From positions 1 to 26,871 of the forward strand of contig JAEZHY010000272.1 of the NCBI GenBank assembly GCA_023416335.1: 26,871 nt of DNA, written 5' to 3'. The position numbers and the translations under genes were made by a program. The notes beneath the pieces are model-generated. The model saw only the letters and a list, made by a program, of their open reading frames with translations, made no database searches and had not been told where the DNA came from. Below, piece by piece: positions 7,443 through 14,712 of the stretch. The DNA is from Pseudomonadota bacterium. Lineage in GTDB: Bacteria; Desulfobacterota; Syntrophobacteria; Syntrophobacterales; Syntrophobacteraceae. Positions within the stretch are counted from its first letter, which is position 1, and each line of letters opens with the position of its first letter.

Positions 7443-8543
7443 ATGCCGTTGGAAAGAAAATGCAGGATCGGCATCCTGATACTTGTTTCCATCCTGTGGT
7501 TGGGTATCTATGGAGTGAGGAGTTGGGGTGATGTGAATGGAAAAGCCCCTGTCCCGGTCATAATCGTGCCCGTTTTTCAGATTCCTGAGCAGGCCGAATT
7601 GTGCGGTGAAGCGGTTCCTCTTCAGACGGTCGATGCGCGGGAACGCTTCGACAGGGAATTCACGATTGTGACTCACAGCCACGCGCAGGTGTATCTCTGG
7701 CTGAAGCGCATGGAGCGGTATTTCCCGTGGCTGGAGAAACAACTGGCGGCAAAAGGACTCCCGGATGATCTCAAGTATGTTGCGGTTGCGGAAAGCGACC
7801 TGATGGCTTCGGCGGTTTCCCAGGCCGGGGCTGCCGGACCCTGGCAGTTTATGGCCGGCACTGCCGGTGATTACGGAATGAATCAGTCCGCGGGCGTCGA
7901 TGAACGGTATGATTTCGAAATCGCGGCGGGATGTGCTTTCAAGTATCTGACGAACCTGCATAATGCCTTTCAGAATTGGACTCTGGCGGTCGCTGCCTAC
8001 AACTGCGGTGAAAAGCGTGTCCAGGACGAAATCCGAAAGCAGAAGGTGAGCAGCTATTATGCGCTCAAACTGCCTCAGGAAACGGAGAGGTATATTTTCA
8101 GAATTCTTGCTATCAAAGAGGTATTGAGTAATCCAGAAAAGTATGGATATTACCTGCCCAAGGGCGCCGGATATCCCGTGATCCTCATTGAAAGAGTGAA
8201 TGTCAGCCTGCCTGGACCTGTTCCAATCACGGCTGCCGCCGAAGCGTCGGGGATTACCTATCGTGAATTCAAGCAACTTAATCCCTGGCTCGTTTCCGAT
8301 ACTATTCCGCCGGGCAGCTTCGTCTTCAAGGTTCCGGAAGGACGGGGAAAGGAGTTCGAAAAGGGCATTACAGCGTTGAAAGCTGCCAGAGAGCCGACTC
8401 TCATGTACCATAAGGTGGCAAAGGGGGAGACCCTGGAGCAGATATCGCGGAAGTACAATGCCGCGGGGCAGGATATATGTACCTGGAACGACATGAAGGA
8501 CAAGAACGTTCGTATCGGTCAGTTGCTGAAAATCTATCGCTGA
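7443..8543 (+). CDS. MltD-like membrane-bound lytic murein transglycosylase with LysM domain
   Basis: Cleaves peptidoglycan glycan strands with formation of a 1,6-anhydro end, in the periplasm. Residues 7-27 form an N-terminal hydrophobic anchor or signal. The SLT (lysozyme-like) domain covers about 85-215. The catalytic glutamate is E117 in YVAVAESDL, followed by SQAGAAGPWQFM and the AAYNCGEKRV motif typical of the MltD/Slt family. A degenerate LysM-like stretch lies around 250-300, and a clear LysM domain (KVAKGETLEQISRKYN to GQLLKIYR) ends the protein and should bind peptidoglycan. At 366 residues it is shorter than E. coli MltD (452), fitting fewer LysM copies. AGGAG (7431-7435) sits 7 bases before the ATG. 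No lipobox is seen, so it is a membrane-anchored or secreted form rather than a lipoprotein. Confidence 0.9.
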   Translation: MPLERKCRIGILILVSILWLGIYGVRSWGDVNGKAPVPVIIVPVFQIPEQAELCGEAVPLQTVDARERFDREFTIVTHSHAQVYLWLKRMERYFPWLEKQLAAKGLPDDLKYVAVAESDLMASAVSQAGAAGPWQFMAGTAGDYGMNQSAGVDERYDFEIAAGCAFKYLTNLHNAFQNWTLAVAAYNCGEKRVQDEIRKQKVSSYYALKLPQETERYIFRILAIKEVLSNPEKYGYYLPKGAGYPVILIERVNVSLPGPVPITAAAEASGITYREFKQLNPWLVSDTIPPGSFVFKVPEGRGKEFEKGITALKAAREPTLMYHKVAKGETLEQISRKYNAAGQDICTWNDMKDKNVRIGQLLKIYR

Positions 8544-8617
8544 AAGGCCCGGATTTTTGCCCGGAGCAGAATGCGTTTTTGCTTGCTGGAGCTTGATTTG
8601 AGGCCCTATCAAATGCC

Positions 8618-8646
8618 TTGACAAGCCTTGCCCGGAGAACTACGAT
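8618..8646 (+). promoter_or_regulatory. Sigma70-type promoter for the Sir2-tol operon
   Basis: A perfect -35 TTGACA (8618-8623), a 17-base spacer and the -10 TACGAT (8641-8646, four of six consensus bases). The leader to the ATG at 8691 would be about 38 bases. A 10-base direct repeat TTGCCCGGAG occurs at 8557-8566 and again inside the spacer at 8628-8637, and might be a regulator site. Confidence 0.65.
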
Positions 8647-8690
8647 AGCGCGCCTATAAAATCAAACAAACTCAATTATTTTGGTGAAAT

Positions 8691-9452
8691 ATGGAAAAAT
8701 ACCGCAAATTCTCCGAGCTGCTGCTTCAAAGTCAATACGCCGTTGTCTTGACCGGGGCTGGTATTTCGGTCGAAAGCGGGATTCCGGATTTCAGAAGCAA
8801 GGACGGACTCTGGTCCCGTTATGATCCATTGGAATATGCATATATAGATTCTTTTCGGGCAAACCCCGGAAAGGTATGGAAAATGCTAGTTGAGATGGAC
8901 AAGCTGTTCGCAAAGGCAAATCCAAATGCCGCCCACAGGGCAATTGGAAAACTGGAGAACTTTGGGATCGTAAAAATGGTGGTTACCCAGAACATAGACA
9001 GCCTTCACCAAAGAGGCGGGAGCACAAACGTCGTGGAGTTTCACGGGCATTTCCGAAGCCTGCATTGCGACAGATGCTCCAAAATGTACCAGAGGGCTGA
9101 AGTCGTGTTCGATGCTCTGCCGCCTCTGTGCTCTTGCGGTGGTCCTCTTCGGCCGGATATCGTTTTCTTTGGGGAGGGCATTCCGAGTGAAGCATACACC
9201 AGAGCTGTCGGGGCTGCGGGTAAGTGCGATTTAATGCTGGTAGTCGGGACCTCGGCGAGTGTGGCACCGGCTTCCGAACTGCCCCGCATCGCGAAAAGGC
9301 GCGGTGCCCAACTGCTCGAAATTAACCCGGTTGCGTCCGAGCTGTCCGGTCACTTCACGGACGTTCATATCATGGAACCTGCCGGAAGGGCTTTGAACAA
9401 CATTCTCGATAACGTGCAACTGTTGGTTCACACACAGAGGGAAGTGAATTGA
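8691..9452 (+). CDS. cobB: Sir2-family NAD-dependent protein deacylase
   Basis: Removes acyl groups from lysine side chains using NAD, releasing nicotinamide and O-acyl-ADP-ribose, in the cytosol. At 253 residues it is the usual size of a bacterial sirtuin. All hallmark motifs are present: GAGIS at 22-26 followed by SGIPDFR, TQNID at 99-103, catalytic H118 in FHGH, four zinc-binding cysteines (C126, C129, C147, C149), RPDIVFFGE, GTSASVAPA and EINP. The substrate class (acetyl versus succinyl) cannot be read securely from the sequence. The gene has its own promoter, and its TGA stop shares a base with the tolQ ATG (TGATG). It is therefore translationally coupled to the tol operon, in the place where many bacteria carry ybgC. 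Confidence 0.94.
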   Translation: MEKYRKFSELLLQSQYAVVLTGAGISVESGIPDFRSKDGLWSRYDPLEYAYIDSFRANPGKVWKMLVEMDKLFAKANPNAAHRAIGKLENFGIVKMVVTQNIDSLHQRGGSTNVVEFHGHFRSLHCDRCSKMYQRAEVVFDALPPLCSCGGPLRPDIVFFGEGIPSEAYTRAVGAAGKCDLMLVVGTSASVAPASELPRIAKRRGAQLLEINPVASELSGHFTDVHIMEPAGRALNNILDNVQLLVHTQREVN

Positions 9453-10261
9453 TGTTTATCCAGTTTCTGTCCGGAATAGCCTACGCAGCAGCTCCCGACA
9501 TGGCTGCGCCTTATCAGCACTCTGGCGACACTGTGCTCGATATGATTGTCAATGCAGGTCCGATGGTCAAGTTCATACTGTTTGTGCTCCTGTTTCTGTC
9601 CGTCTCCTGCTGGTGCATCATTTTGGTGAAGTGGCGTCTCATTCGTCGGGCCAATAAGGAGTCCGAGGAATTCATCGAGCTTTTCAGACAGAGGAAGAAC
9701 TACTCGGCCCTGTACCGCGACAGTGAAAGACTCGAGGACAGCCATCTCGCTCAAATATTCCGTGTCGGCTACGCGGAACTGAGCAGGCTCGGGAAATCCC
9801 TTGAGACGAGAAACCTGCTTGAACTCTCGACCAATCCCGAAATACTGCTGGAAAACGTCGAACGTGCCATCCACGGAGGAACGACCGCGGAGCGGCAGCG
9901 GTTCGAGCGCTATTTGCCGCTTCTTGCGACGACTGGAAGTACGGCGCCCTTCATAGGACTTTTCGGAACGGTCTGGGGCATCATGACCAGCTTCCAGCAG
10001 ATCGGCCTCAAAGGGGCTGCTAATCTGGCAGTCGTTGCGCCTGGTATCTCAGAAGCCCTGATCGCGACTGCTATAGGTCTTGCTGCGGCAATTCCTGCAG
10101 TTGTCGCTTACAACCATTTCTCCACGAAGATACGCGTAATAGAAAATGAAATGAGCCATTTCTCGGCCGATTTCCTCAATATGCTCAAACGTGACCTGAT
10201 GCGGAAGGGCAGGCAGGAGGAAGCTCTGGCCATGGAACAAAGAGTGGCGGTCCAGGACTAG
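9452..10261 (+). CDS. tolQ: Tol-Pal proton channel subunit TolQ
   Basis: Inner-membrane component of the proton-motive-force motor that drives TolA during outer-membrane constriction. The 269-residue product has the three-helix MotA/TolQ/ExbB layout: TM1 about 36-59, a cytoplasmic domain about 60-150, TM2 about 154-178 with the signature ATTGSTAPFIGLFGTVWGI, and TM3 about 200-222 (EALIATAIGLAAAIPAVVAY). The chosen ATG overlaps the sirtuin stop codon; a TTG one codon earlier is possible but less likely. A GAGGGAAG stretch lies about 11 bases upstream. tolR follows after 17 bases. Identity as TolQ rather than ExbB comes from the complete tolR-tolA-tolB-pal order downstream. Confidence 0.95.
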   Translation: MFIQFLSGIAYAAAPDMAAPYQHSGDTVLDMIVNAGPMVKFILFVLLFLSVSCWCIILVKWRLIRRANKESEEFIELFRQRKNYSALYRDSERLEDSHLAQIFRVGYAELSRLGKSLETRNLLELSTNPEILLENVERAIHGGTTAERQRFERYLPLLATTGSTAPFIGLFGTVWGIMTSFQQIGLKGAANLAVVAPGISEALIATAIGLAAAIPAVVAYNHFSTKIRVIENEMSHFSADFLNMLKRDLMRKGRQEEALAMEQRVAVQD

Positions 10262-10278
10262 CCGGCTGGAGATAGCAC

Positions 10279-10737
10279 ATGGGAATGCAGACGAATTCAA
10301 ACGGTTCCAACGGAATGGTGGCAGAGATAAACGTTACGCCGCTCGTGGACGTAATGCTTGTTCTGCTCATCATATTTATGGTAACGGCGCCTATGATGAC
10401 CCAGGGCGTCGATGTCAAGCTGCCTGAAAGTTCCGCCCCCGCCATCCCGACGGATGACGAGCGGCTGGTCGTGACTGTCACTCAAGATCGCAAAGTGTAT
10501 ATCAACGACAATGCCGTCGAACTGAACGAACTGGAATCCAAGTTGGGAGCGATCACACAAAACCGTCAGGATCACAAGGGCGTCTTTCTCAGGGCAGACG
10601 AGCAGATACCCTACGGATACGTAATGGAAGTCATGGGGAACATAAGGCAGGCAGGAATCGACCAGATCGGCATGGTGACCGATCCTGTCAAAACGGCCCC
10701 CCAGAACGGTCAACGGAAAACCAAGGGAAAGAACTAA
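10279..10737 (+). CDS. tolR: Tol-Pal motor subunit TolR
   Basis: Single-span partner of TolQ in the proton channel. The 152-residue product has a short cytoplasmic tail, one membrane helix at about 22-41 (PLVDVMLVLLIIFMVTAP) with the essential aspartate D24, and a periplasmic ExbD/TolR domain containing the repeated-strand segment VTVTQDRKVYINDN and a C-terminal amphipathic part. The INVTPLVDVML signature is typical. The ribosome site GGAG is 8 bases from the ATG at 10279; a second ATG two codons later is possible. It sits between tolQ and tolA in one operon. Confidence 0.95.
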   Translation: MGMQTNSNGSNGMVAEINVTPLVDVMLVLLIIFMVTAPMMTQGVDVKLPESSAPAIPTDDERLVVTVTQDRKVYINDNAVELNELESKLGAITQNRQDHKGVFLRADEQIPYGYVMEVMGNIRQAGIDQIGMVTDPVKTAPQNGQRKTKGKN

Positions 10738-10774
10738 GTCTCTTGTTCCTGAATATGTAAACGGAGAAAGGGCA

Positions 10775-11719
10775 ATGGAAACTCCGAGCCTGACGCCCAA
10801 AAGGCTCTCCAAAAAAGATTTGATGACGGGGATCGGAGGATCTTTCCTGGTGCATGTGCTGGCATTCAGCGTGGCTTTCATCGGCGCGTGGATTTTGCCG
10901 CACAAGCCTATTAAGCCTCCCTTCTGCACGGTGAATCTTGTTTCGCTGAAGGATATCGGGACTGGAGCAAACGAGCCTAAGGGAAGCCCGAATGCGCCGG
11001 AGCAGCCCGCGGTTTCGGAAGCACCGAAAGCGCAGGCAAAAGCCGTGGAAAAGTCCGGTCCCGCCGTTCCGATAAAACGTTTGCAACTCGACGAAACGGT
11101 GAGGAGGCCGGAAGCGCCTATCAAGAAGATAGAACCGAAAGAGGCGCCAAAGATCGCAGAATCACCTCAGAGCATGGCTTCTATTGAGAAAAACCTCGAT
11201 AAGCTGATCACCAAGCCCAAGGTAATGCCTAAGACATCTGCGCCTATAGAGCAGGTACATGAGAGCGGTCCCAAGCCGACTGCTCCCGAGCCGGCAGCCG
11301 GGAAGCCCGGCCGGAATGTTTCGGAAAACTCAACCGTTCAGCGGGGGAGTCCGACGGGTTCATCGGATGCGGGCGCGAAGGGAGCGACACAGGGCAGTAC
11401 CGCCGGAAGTCCCGAGGGAAGCACAGCAGCGTCGGCGCTGCTTAACCTGTACGGTCAAAAAGTTCGGGAGGCCATCGAGCGGGAGTGGAGGCTTGCAAAC
11501 GACCAGGGGATCAGCGGGCTGAAAACAGTCGTTGAAGTCCAGATAAGAAAGTCGGGCGAAATAATCAATATGCAGGTTGTCAAGACTTCCGGGAACGCGA
11601 TGTTTGACCAGTCGGCAATTCGTGCCGTTCAGAGGGCCAGTTTGCCTGCTGTCCCGGAGTTCATAGTGCAGTCCAATACGAAATTAATCCTCACCTTCAT
11701 TCCGGGGCGTGTGTCGTGA
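10775..11719 (+). CDS. tolA: TolA-like periplasm-spanning protein with TonB C-terminal domain
   Basis: Links the TolQR motor to TolB and Pal at the outer membrane. The 314-residue product has a short cytoplasmic tail and one anchor helix at about 18-41 (SFLVHVLAFSVAFIGAW, with a TonB-like histidine at 27). A long Pro/Lys/Glu/Ala-rich and then Gly/Ser-rich linker runs from about 45 to 220. A TonB/TolA-type C-terminal domain spans about 222-314 (REAIEREWRL, VVEVQIRKSGEI, MFDQSAIRAVQRASLP). The linker is shorter than the helical domain of E. coli TolA (421 residues) and more extended in style, closer to TonB. Operon position supports the TolA role. The start has GGAGAAAGG upstream, and the stop overlaps a possible GTG start of tolB. 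Confidence 0.9.
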   Translation: METPSLTPKRLSKKDLMTGIGGSFLVHVLAFSVAFIGAWILPHKPIKPPFCTVNLVSLKDIGTGANEPKGSPNAPEQPAVSEAPKAQAKAVEKSGPAVPIKRLQLDETVRRPEAPIKKIEPKEAPKIAESPQSMASIEKNLDKLITKPKVMPKTSAPIEQVHESGPKPTAPEPAAGKPGRNVSENSTVQRGSPTGSSDAGAKGATQGSTAGSPEGSTAASALLNLYGQKVREAIEREWRLANDQGISGLKTVVEVQIRKSGEIINMQVVKTSGNAMFDQSAIRAVQRASLPAVPEFIVQSNTKLILTFIPGRVS

Positions 11720-11742
11720 CAGGTGGAGAAAGGTTCAGGCGT

Positions 11743-13068
11743 ATGCATTTCGGCAAAAAGTCGGCATTCAGTATTCTGGGTTGCGTCGTATTTCTTGTGT
11801 GCTTTGCTACTGGAAGCACTTTGGCTCAGACGCTGGATATCACTGTAAACAAAGCCAATTTCCAGAGAATCCCGATCGCAATCCCCGACTTCAAGTATAT
11901 GTCGCCCGAGCAGACGGGGCTTGCCCGAGAGATGGGGGCAACGCTTTCAAACGATCTGGACATTTCCGGAGTATTCCGGCCTCTCGATCCAAAGGGCTTT
12001 CTGGAAGACCCCCAGGCAATGGGGCTTGAGGCATCGCAAATCAAATTTGCCGACTGGAAGCGCCTCGGGGCCGACTTCCTGGTTCGCGGTTCGTACCAGG
12101 TCCAGGGATCGTCGGTAAAGATGGAAGGCCGCCTCTTCGATGTGGCATCCGGCCGCATGCTCAAGGGCAAGGTTTACGAAGGCGATGTCAGGAACTGGCG
12201 CCCGATGATACACGACCTTGCCGATGAGATCCTGCTGCTGTTGACCGGGGAGCGGGGTGTCTTCGGTACGAAGATAGCATTCGTGCAGAGTGTCGGAACG
12301 GCCAAGGAGATATTCTACTGCGACTTTGACGGGAGCAACGTTGTGCAGGTTACCCGGGACAACAACCTTGCACTTTCTCCTTCATGGAGCAGCGATACGA
12401 GCCAGCTGGCCTACGTGAGCTACAAGGATGGCGCGGCGAAAATCTATGCAGCCAACTTGCGATCGGGGACGCAGTCGGTGATCTCCGGTTTTCCGGGAAT
12501 GAATATCTCCCCTGCATGGAGGCCTGGAAGAAACGAACTTGCGGTAACATTGACCAAGGACGGAAACCCCGATATTTTCCTTATCAGTGCCACCGGACAG
12601 TTGATCCAAAAGCTGGTGCACGGTTGGTCTATAAATGTTTCGCCCGACTGGTCGCCGGATGGCCGCAAACTTGCTTATGTATCGAATGAAACCGGGAATC
12701 CGCAGGTCTATATCCTGGATGTCGGAAGCGGCCAGAAGAAGCGCCTGACCTTCAGCGGCAACTACAATACTTCTCCGTCCTGGTCCCCGAAGGGCGATTA
12801 CATCGCGTACAGCGGGGTGGCCGGAGGCAACCACAATATTTTCACCATTCGCCCGGACGGAACCGATAACCGGCAGCTTACGAGTGGAGAGGGGAACAAT
12901 GAGTCTCCCTGCTGGTCGCCGGATGGACGAATGCTCGCTTTTAGTTCAACAAGGCAGGGGAGCCCCGCAATATGGGTTTTAATGACGAACGGGACCGGCG
13001 CGCGGCGTCTGACGCGCCAGGGTGGAGCACAGGAATTGCCGGACTGGTCACCAAGAGTAAATCGCTGA
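11743..13068 (+). CDS. tolB: Periplasmic beta-propeller protein TolB
   Basis: Periplasmic partner that cycles between Pal and TolA. From the ATG at 11743 the product has 441 residues. A signal peptide ends around TGSTLA-QT, an N-terminal domain (about 30-165) contains the FADWKRLGADFLVRGSYQ segment, and a C-terminal six-bladed propeller is built of WD40-like PD40 repeats: SPSWSSDTSQLAYVS, SPAWRPGRNELAV, SPDWSPDGRKLAYVS, SPSWSPKGDYIAYSG, SPCWSPDGRMLAFSS and a final LPDWSPRVN. A GTG at 11716, overlapping the tolA stop, would add nine residues. I prefer the ATG because GGAGAAAGG precedes it by about 10 bases and it leaves a compact signal peptide. pal follows 24 bases after the stop. Confidence 0.95.
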   Translation: MHFGKKSAFSILGCVVFLVCFATGSTLAQTLDITVNKANFQRIPIAIPDFKYMSPEQTGLAREMGATLSNDLDISGVFRPLDPKGFLEDPQAMGLEASQIKFADWKRLGADFLVRGSYQVQGSSVKMEGRLFDVASGRMLKGKVYEGDVRNWRPMIHDLADEILLLLTGERGVFGTKIAFVQSVGTAKEIFYCDFDGSNVVQVTRDNNLALSPSWSSDTSQLAYVSYKDGAAKIYAANLRSGTQSVISGFPGMNISPAWRPGRNELAVTLTKDGNPDIFLISATGQLIQKLVHGWSINVSPDWSPDGRKLAYVSNETGNPQVYILDVGSGQKKRLTFSGNYNTSPSWSPKGDYIAYSGVAGGNHNIFTIRPDGTDNRQLTSGEGNNESPCWSPDGRMLAFSSTRQGSPAIWVLMTNGTGARRLTRQGGAQELPDWSPRVNR

Positions 13069-13092
13069 GCATAATTGCCAGGAGGGAAACTG

Positions 13093-13659
13093 ATGAGGAA
13101 CAAATCCGCAAATTTTCTTAGGTTTTTGATTGTCTTAGCTCTTATTACAGTAGTCGGCGCATGCGCAAAGAAAAACGTTCCGGGACAACCGGGTTTCGGT
13201 GGCGGCGAAGCTCCAGGGTTCGGCGCGGGTGGTTCGGCCGGAGGCCCCGGCCTGGACGATGCTCGATGGAGAGAACTGGGAATTAATTCGGAAGCTGAAA
13301 AAAGAGAGTTCCTCGACAGGAAACAGGCTTTCGAAAATCAGGACATCTACTTTGACTACGATGCGTACACGCTTTCCGAACCTGCAAAGAGGATCCTTGA
13401 CGACAAGATCGGTTTTCTGAAAAGATACGCAAAGGTGAGAGTTAGCGTTGAAGGGCACTGTGACGAGCGCGGAACGACCGAGTACAACCTGGCGCTGGGT
13501 GAAAGACGTGCGAATTCGTGCTCGCAGTACATCTCGAACTCCGGGCTTCATGCCCAGTTGACCACCACCAGCTACGGCAAAGAAAGACCGATCGCAACAG
13601 GACATGACGAGGCTTCCTGGGCGAAAAACAGGCGGGCTCATTTCGTTGTGAATTTCTAG
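13093..13659 (+). CDS. pal: Peptidoglycan-associated outer-membrane lipoprotein Pal
   Basis: Anchors the outer membrane to peptidoglycan and to TolB. The 188-residue product has a lipoprotein signal ending VVGAC (C24), a Gly/Pro-rich tether (about 25-60), and an OmpA-like domain (about 80-188) with YFDYDAYTLSEPAK and the diaminopimelate-binding signature EGHCDERGTTEYNLALGERRA. The C-terminus AKNRRAHFVVNF is typical of the family. The start at 13093 has a strong AGGAGG (13079-13084) 8 bases upstream; an ATG-like start six codons earlier would overlap this ribosome site. It is the last gene before the hairpin at 13694-13744. Confidence 0.96.
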   Translation: MRNKSANFLRFLIVLALITVVGACAKKNVPGQPGFGGGEAPGFGAGGSAGGPGLDDARWRELGINSEAEKREFLDRKQAFENQDIYFDYDAYTLSEPAKRILDDKIGFLKRYAKVRVSVEGHCDERGTTEYNLALGERRANSCSQYISNSGLHAQLTTTSYGKERPIATGHDEASWAKNRRAHFVVNF

Positions 13660-13693
13660 GGAATTTTTTCTCTTCCTTTATCGTTGGGTATTT

Positions 13694-13744
13694 AAAAGAC
13701 CGGCCCTGTTGATGTATCATGGAGCCGGTCTTTTGGTATTTCAA
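13694..13744 (+). terminator. Terminator after pal
   Basis: A perfect 11-bp inverted repeat AAAAGACCGGC (13694-13704) and GCCGGTCTTTT (13734-13744) with a 29-base loop; the T-run is part of the right arm. It separates tolQRAB-pal from cpoB, so cpoB may be partly uncoupled from the upstream operon. Confidence 0.65.
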
Positions 13745-13848
13745 GATCCGCTCCGGGTTTAGATCCGGGGGTATCCGCGGTTCTGTTCTTACAGATGAAT
13801 CCCCGGTGCATTTCCGACTGTTGTTCAGCTTTCAAGAAAGGGTCCGAT

Positions 13849-14712
13849 ATGGACGTTAAATTCATGTCCCGATATGCCTGGGTCTTCTGCGTACTCTTAT
13901 CCGGTCTTGCCGCCGGTTGTGCTTCAACGCAGGAGACTTCGACATTGCAGCAAAGCGTTGTGATGCTCAATGAACGGCAGAATGTAATCGACCGGCGACT
14001 CGAAGGAACTGAGGGCTCATCCCGCAAGAGTTCCGAATTGTATGCCCGGGTGGAAGAGCTTCAAATGCGTGTCGGCCAGCTTAACGGCAAAATCGAAGAA
14101 CTGGATCACAAGATCGATATGTTGCAGCGTGCCGCAGCCGCCGCGCCACCACCGGTTTCGGCCGCCCCTCCGGGCAACGTGGTTATGGAGCCGAGCCCTC
14201 CTCCGGTGCAGCAGGTGAGACCGCAGCCTCAGCCTCAGCCTCCCGCTCCGGGGCCGATGGCCTCCGTACCTCCCAGGGTACAGTCCGTTCCGCCTGCCGC
14301 TCCGGCACCTGTGCGCGAAAGTGCGCCGGGCCCCGAGAAAAGTCCTGACGCAATAGCTTTCGAGAAGGCTGCTCAACTGCAGCAGTCGGGCAAGTTCGAA
14401 GCCGCACGCAAAGAGTTCCACGGTCTTGCAACGCGAAACCCGAAATCGGAAATTGCCGACGACGCGCTGTTCAACGTAGGGGAGTGTTACTTCTCGGAAA
14501 AGCGGTACCAGGATGCCATTGAGACTTATCAGCAGGTAATAGACAAGTATCCGAAGGGATCGAAGGCACCGAACGCGCTGTTTCGGCAGGGTGCCGCTTT
14601 CCAGGCGATAGGCGATACTACGGCTGCCAGGATCATTTACGAGCGTCTCGTGGAAAAGTATCCCGGGACACCTCAGGCCCAGGCGGCGGAAAAGAAAATT
14701 AAACAAATGTAA
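13849..14712 (+). CDS. cpoB: CpoB/YbgF-like Tol-Pal accessory protein, probable lipoprotein
   Basis: In E. coli CpoB (YbgF) coordinates peptidoglycan synthesis with Tol-driven outer-membrane constriction. This 287-residue product has an export signal ending LAAGC (C24, a plausible lipobox), unlike the soluble E. coli protein. It has a coiled-coil segment at about 28-90 (EELQMRVGQLNGKIEELDHKIDM is its core), a Pro/Ala/Gln-rich linker at about 95-160, and C-terminal TPR repeats at about 163-287 (AAQLQQSGKFEAARKEF, ALFNVGECYFSEKRYQDAI, LFRQGAAFQAIGDTTAA). The ATG at 13849 has AAAGGG 7 bases upstream and is preferred over an in-frame ATG at 13795. The TAA stop is immediately followed by the ATG of the next gene. 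Confidence 0.88.
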   Translation: MDVKFMSRYAWVFCVLLSGLAAGCASTQETSTLQQSVVMLNERQNVIDRRLEGTEGSSRKSSELYARVEELQMRVGQLNGKIEELDHKIDMLQRAAAAAPPPVSAAPPGNVVMEPSPPPVQQVRPQPQPQPPAPGPMASVPPRVQSVPPAAPAPVRESAPGPEKSPDAIAFEKAAQLQQSGKFEAARKEFHGLATRNPKSEIADDALFNVGECYFSEKRYQDAIETYQQVIDKYPKGSKAPNALFRQGAAFQAIGDTTAARIIYERLVEKYPGTPQAQAAEKKIKQM

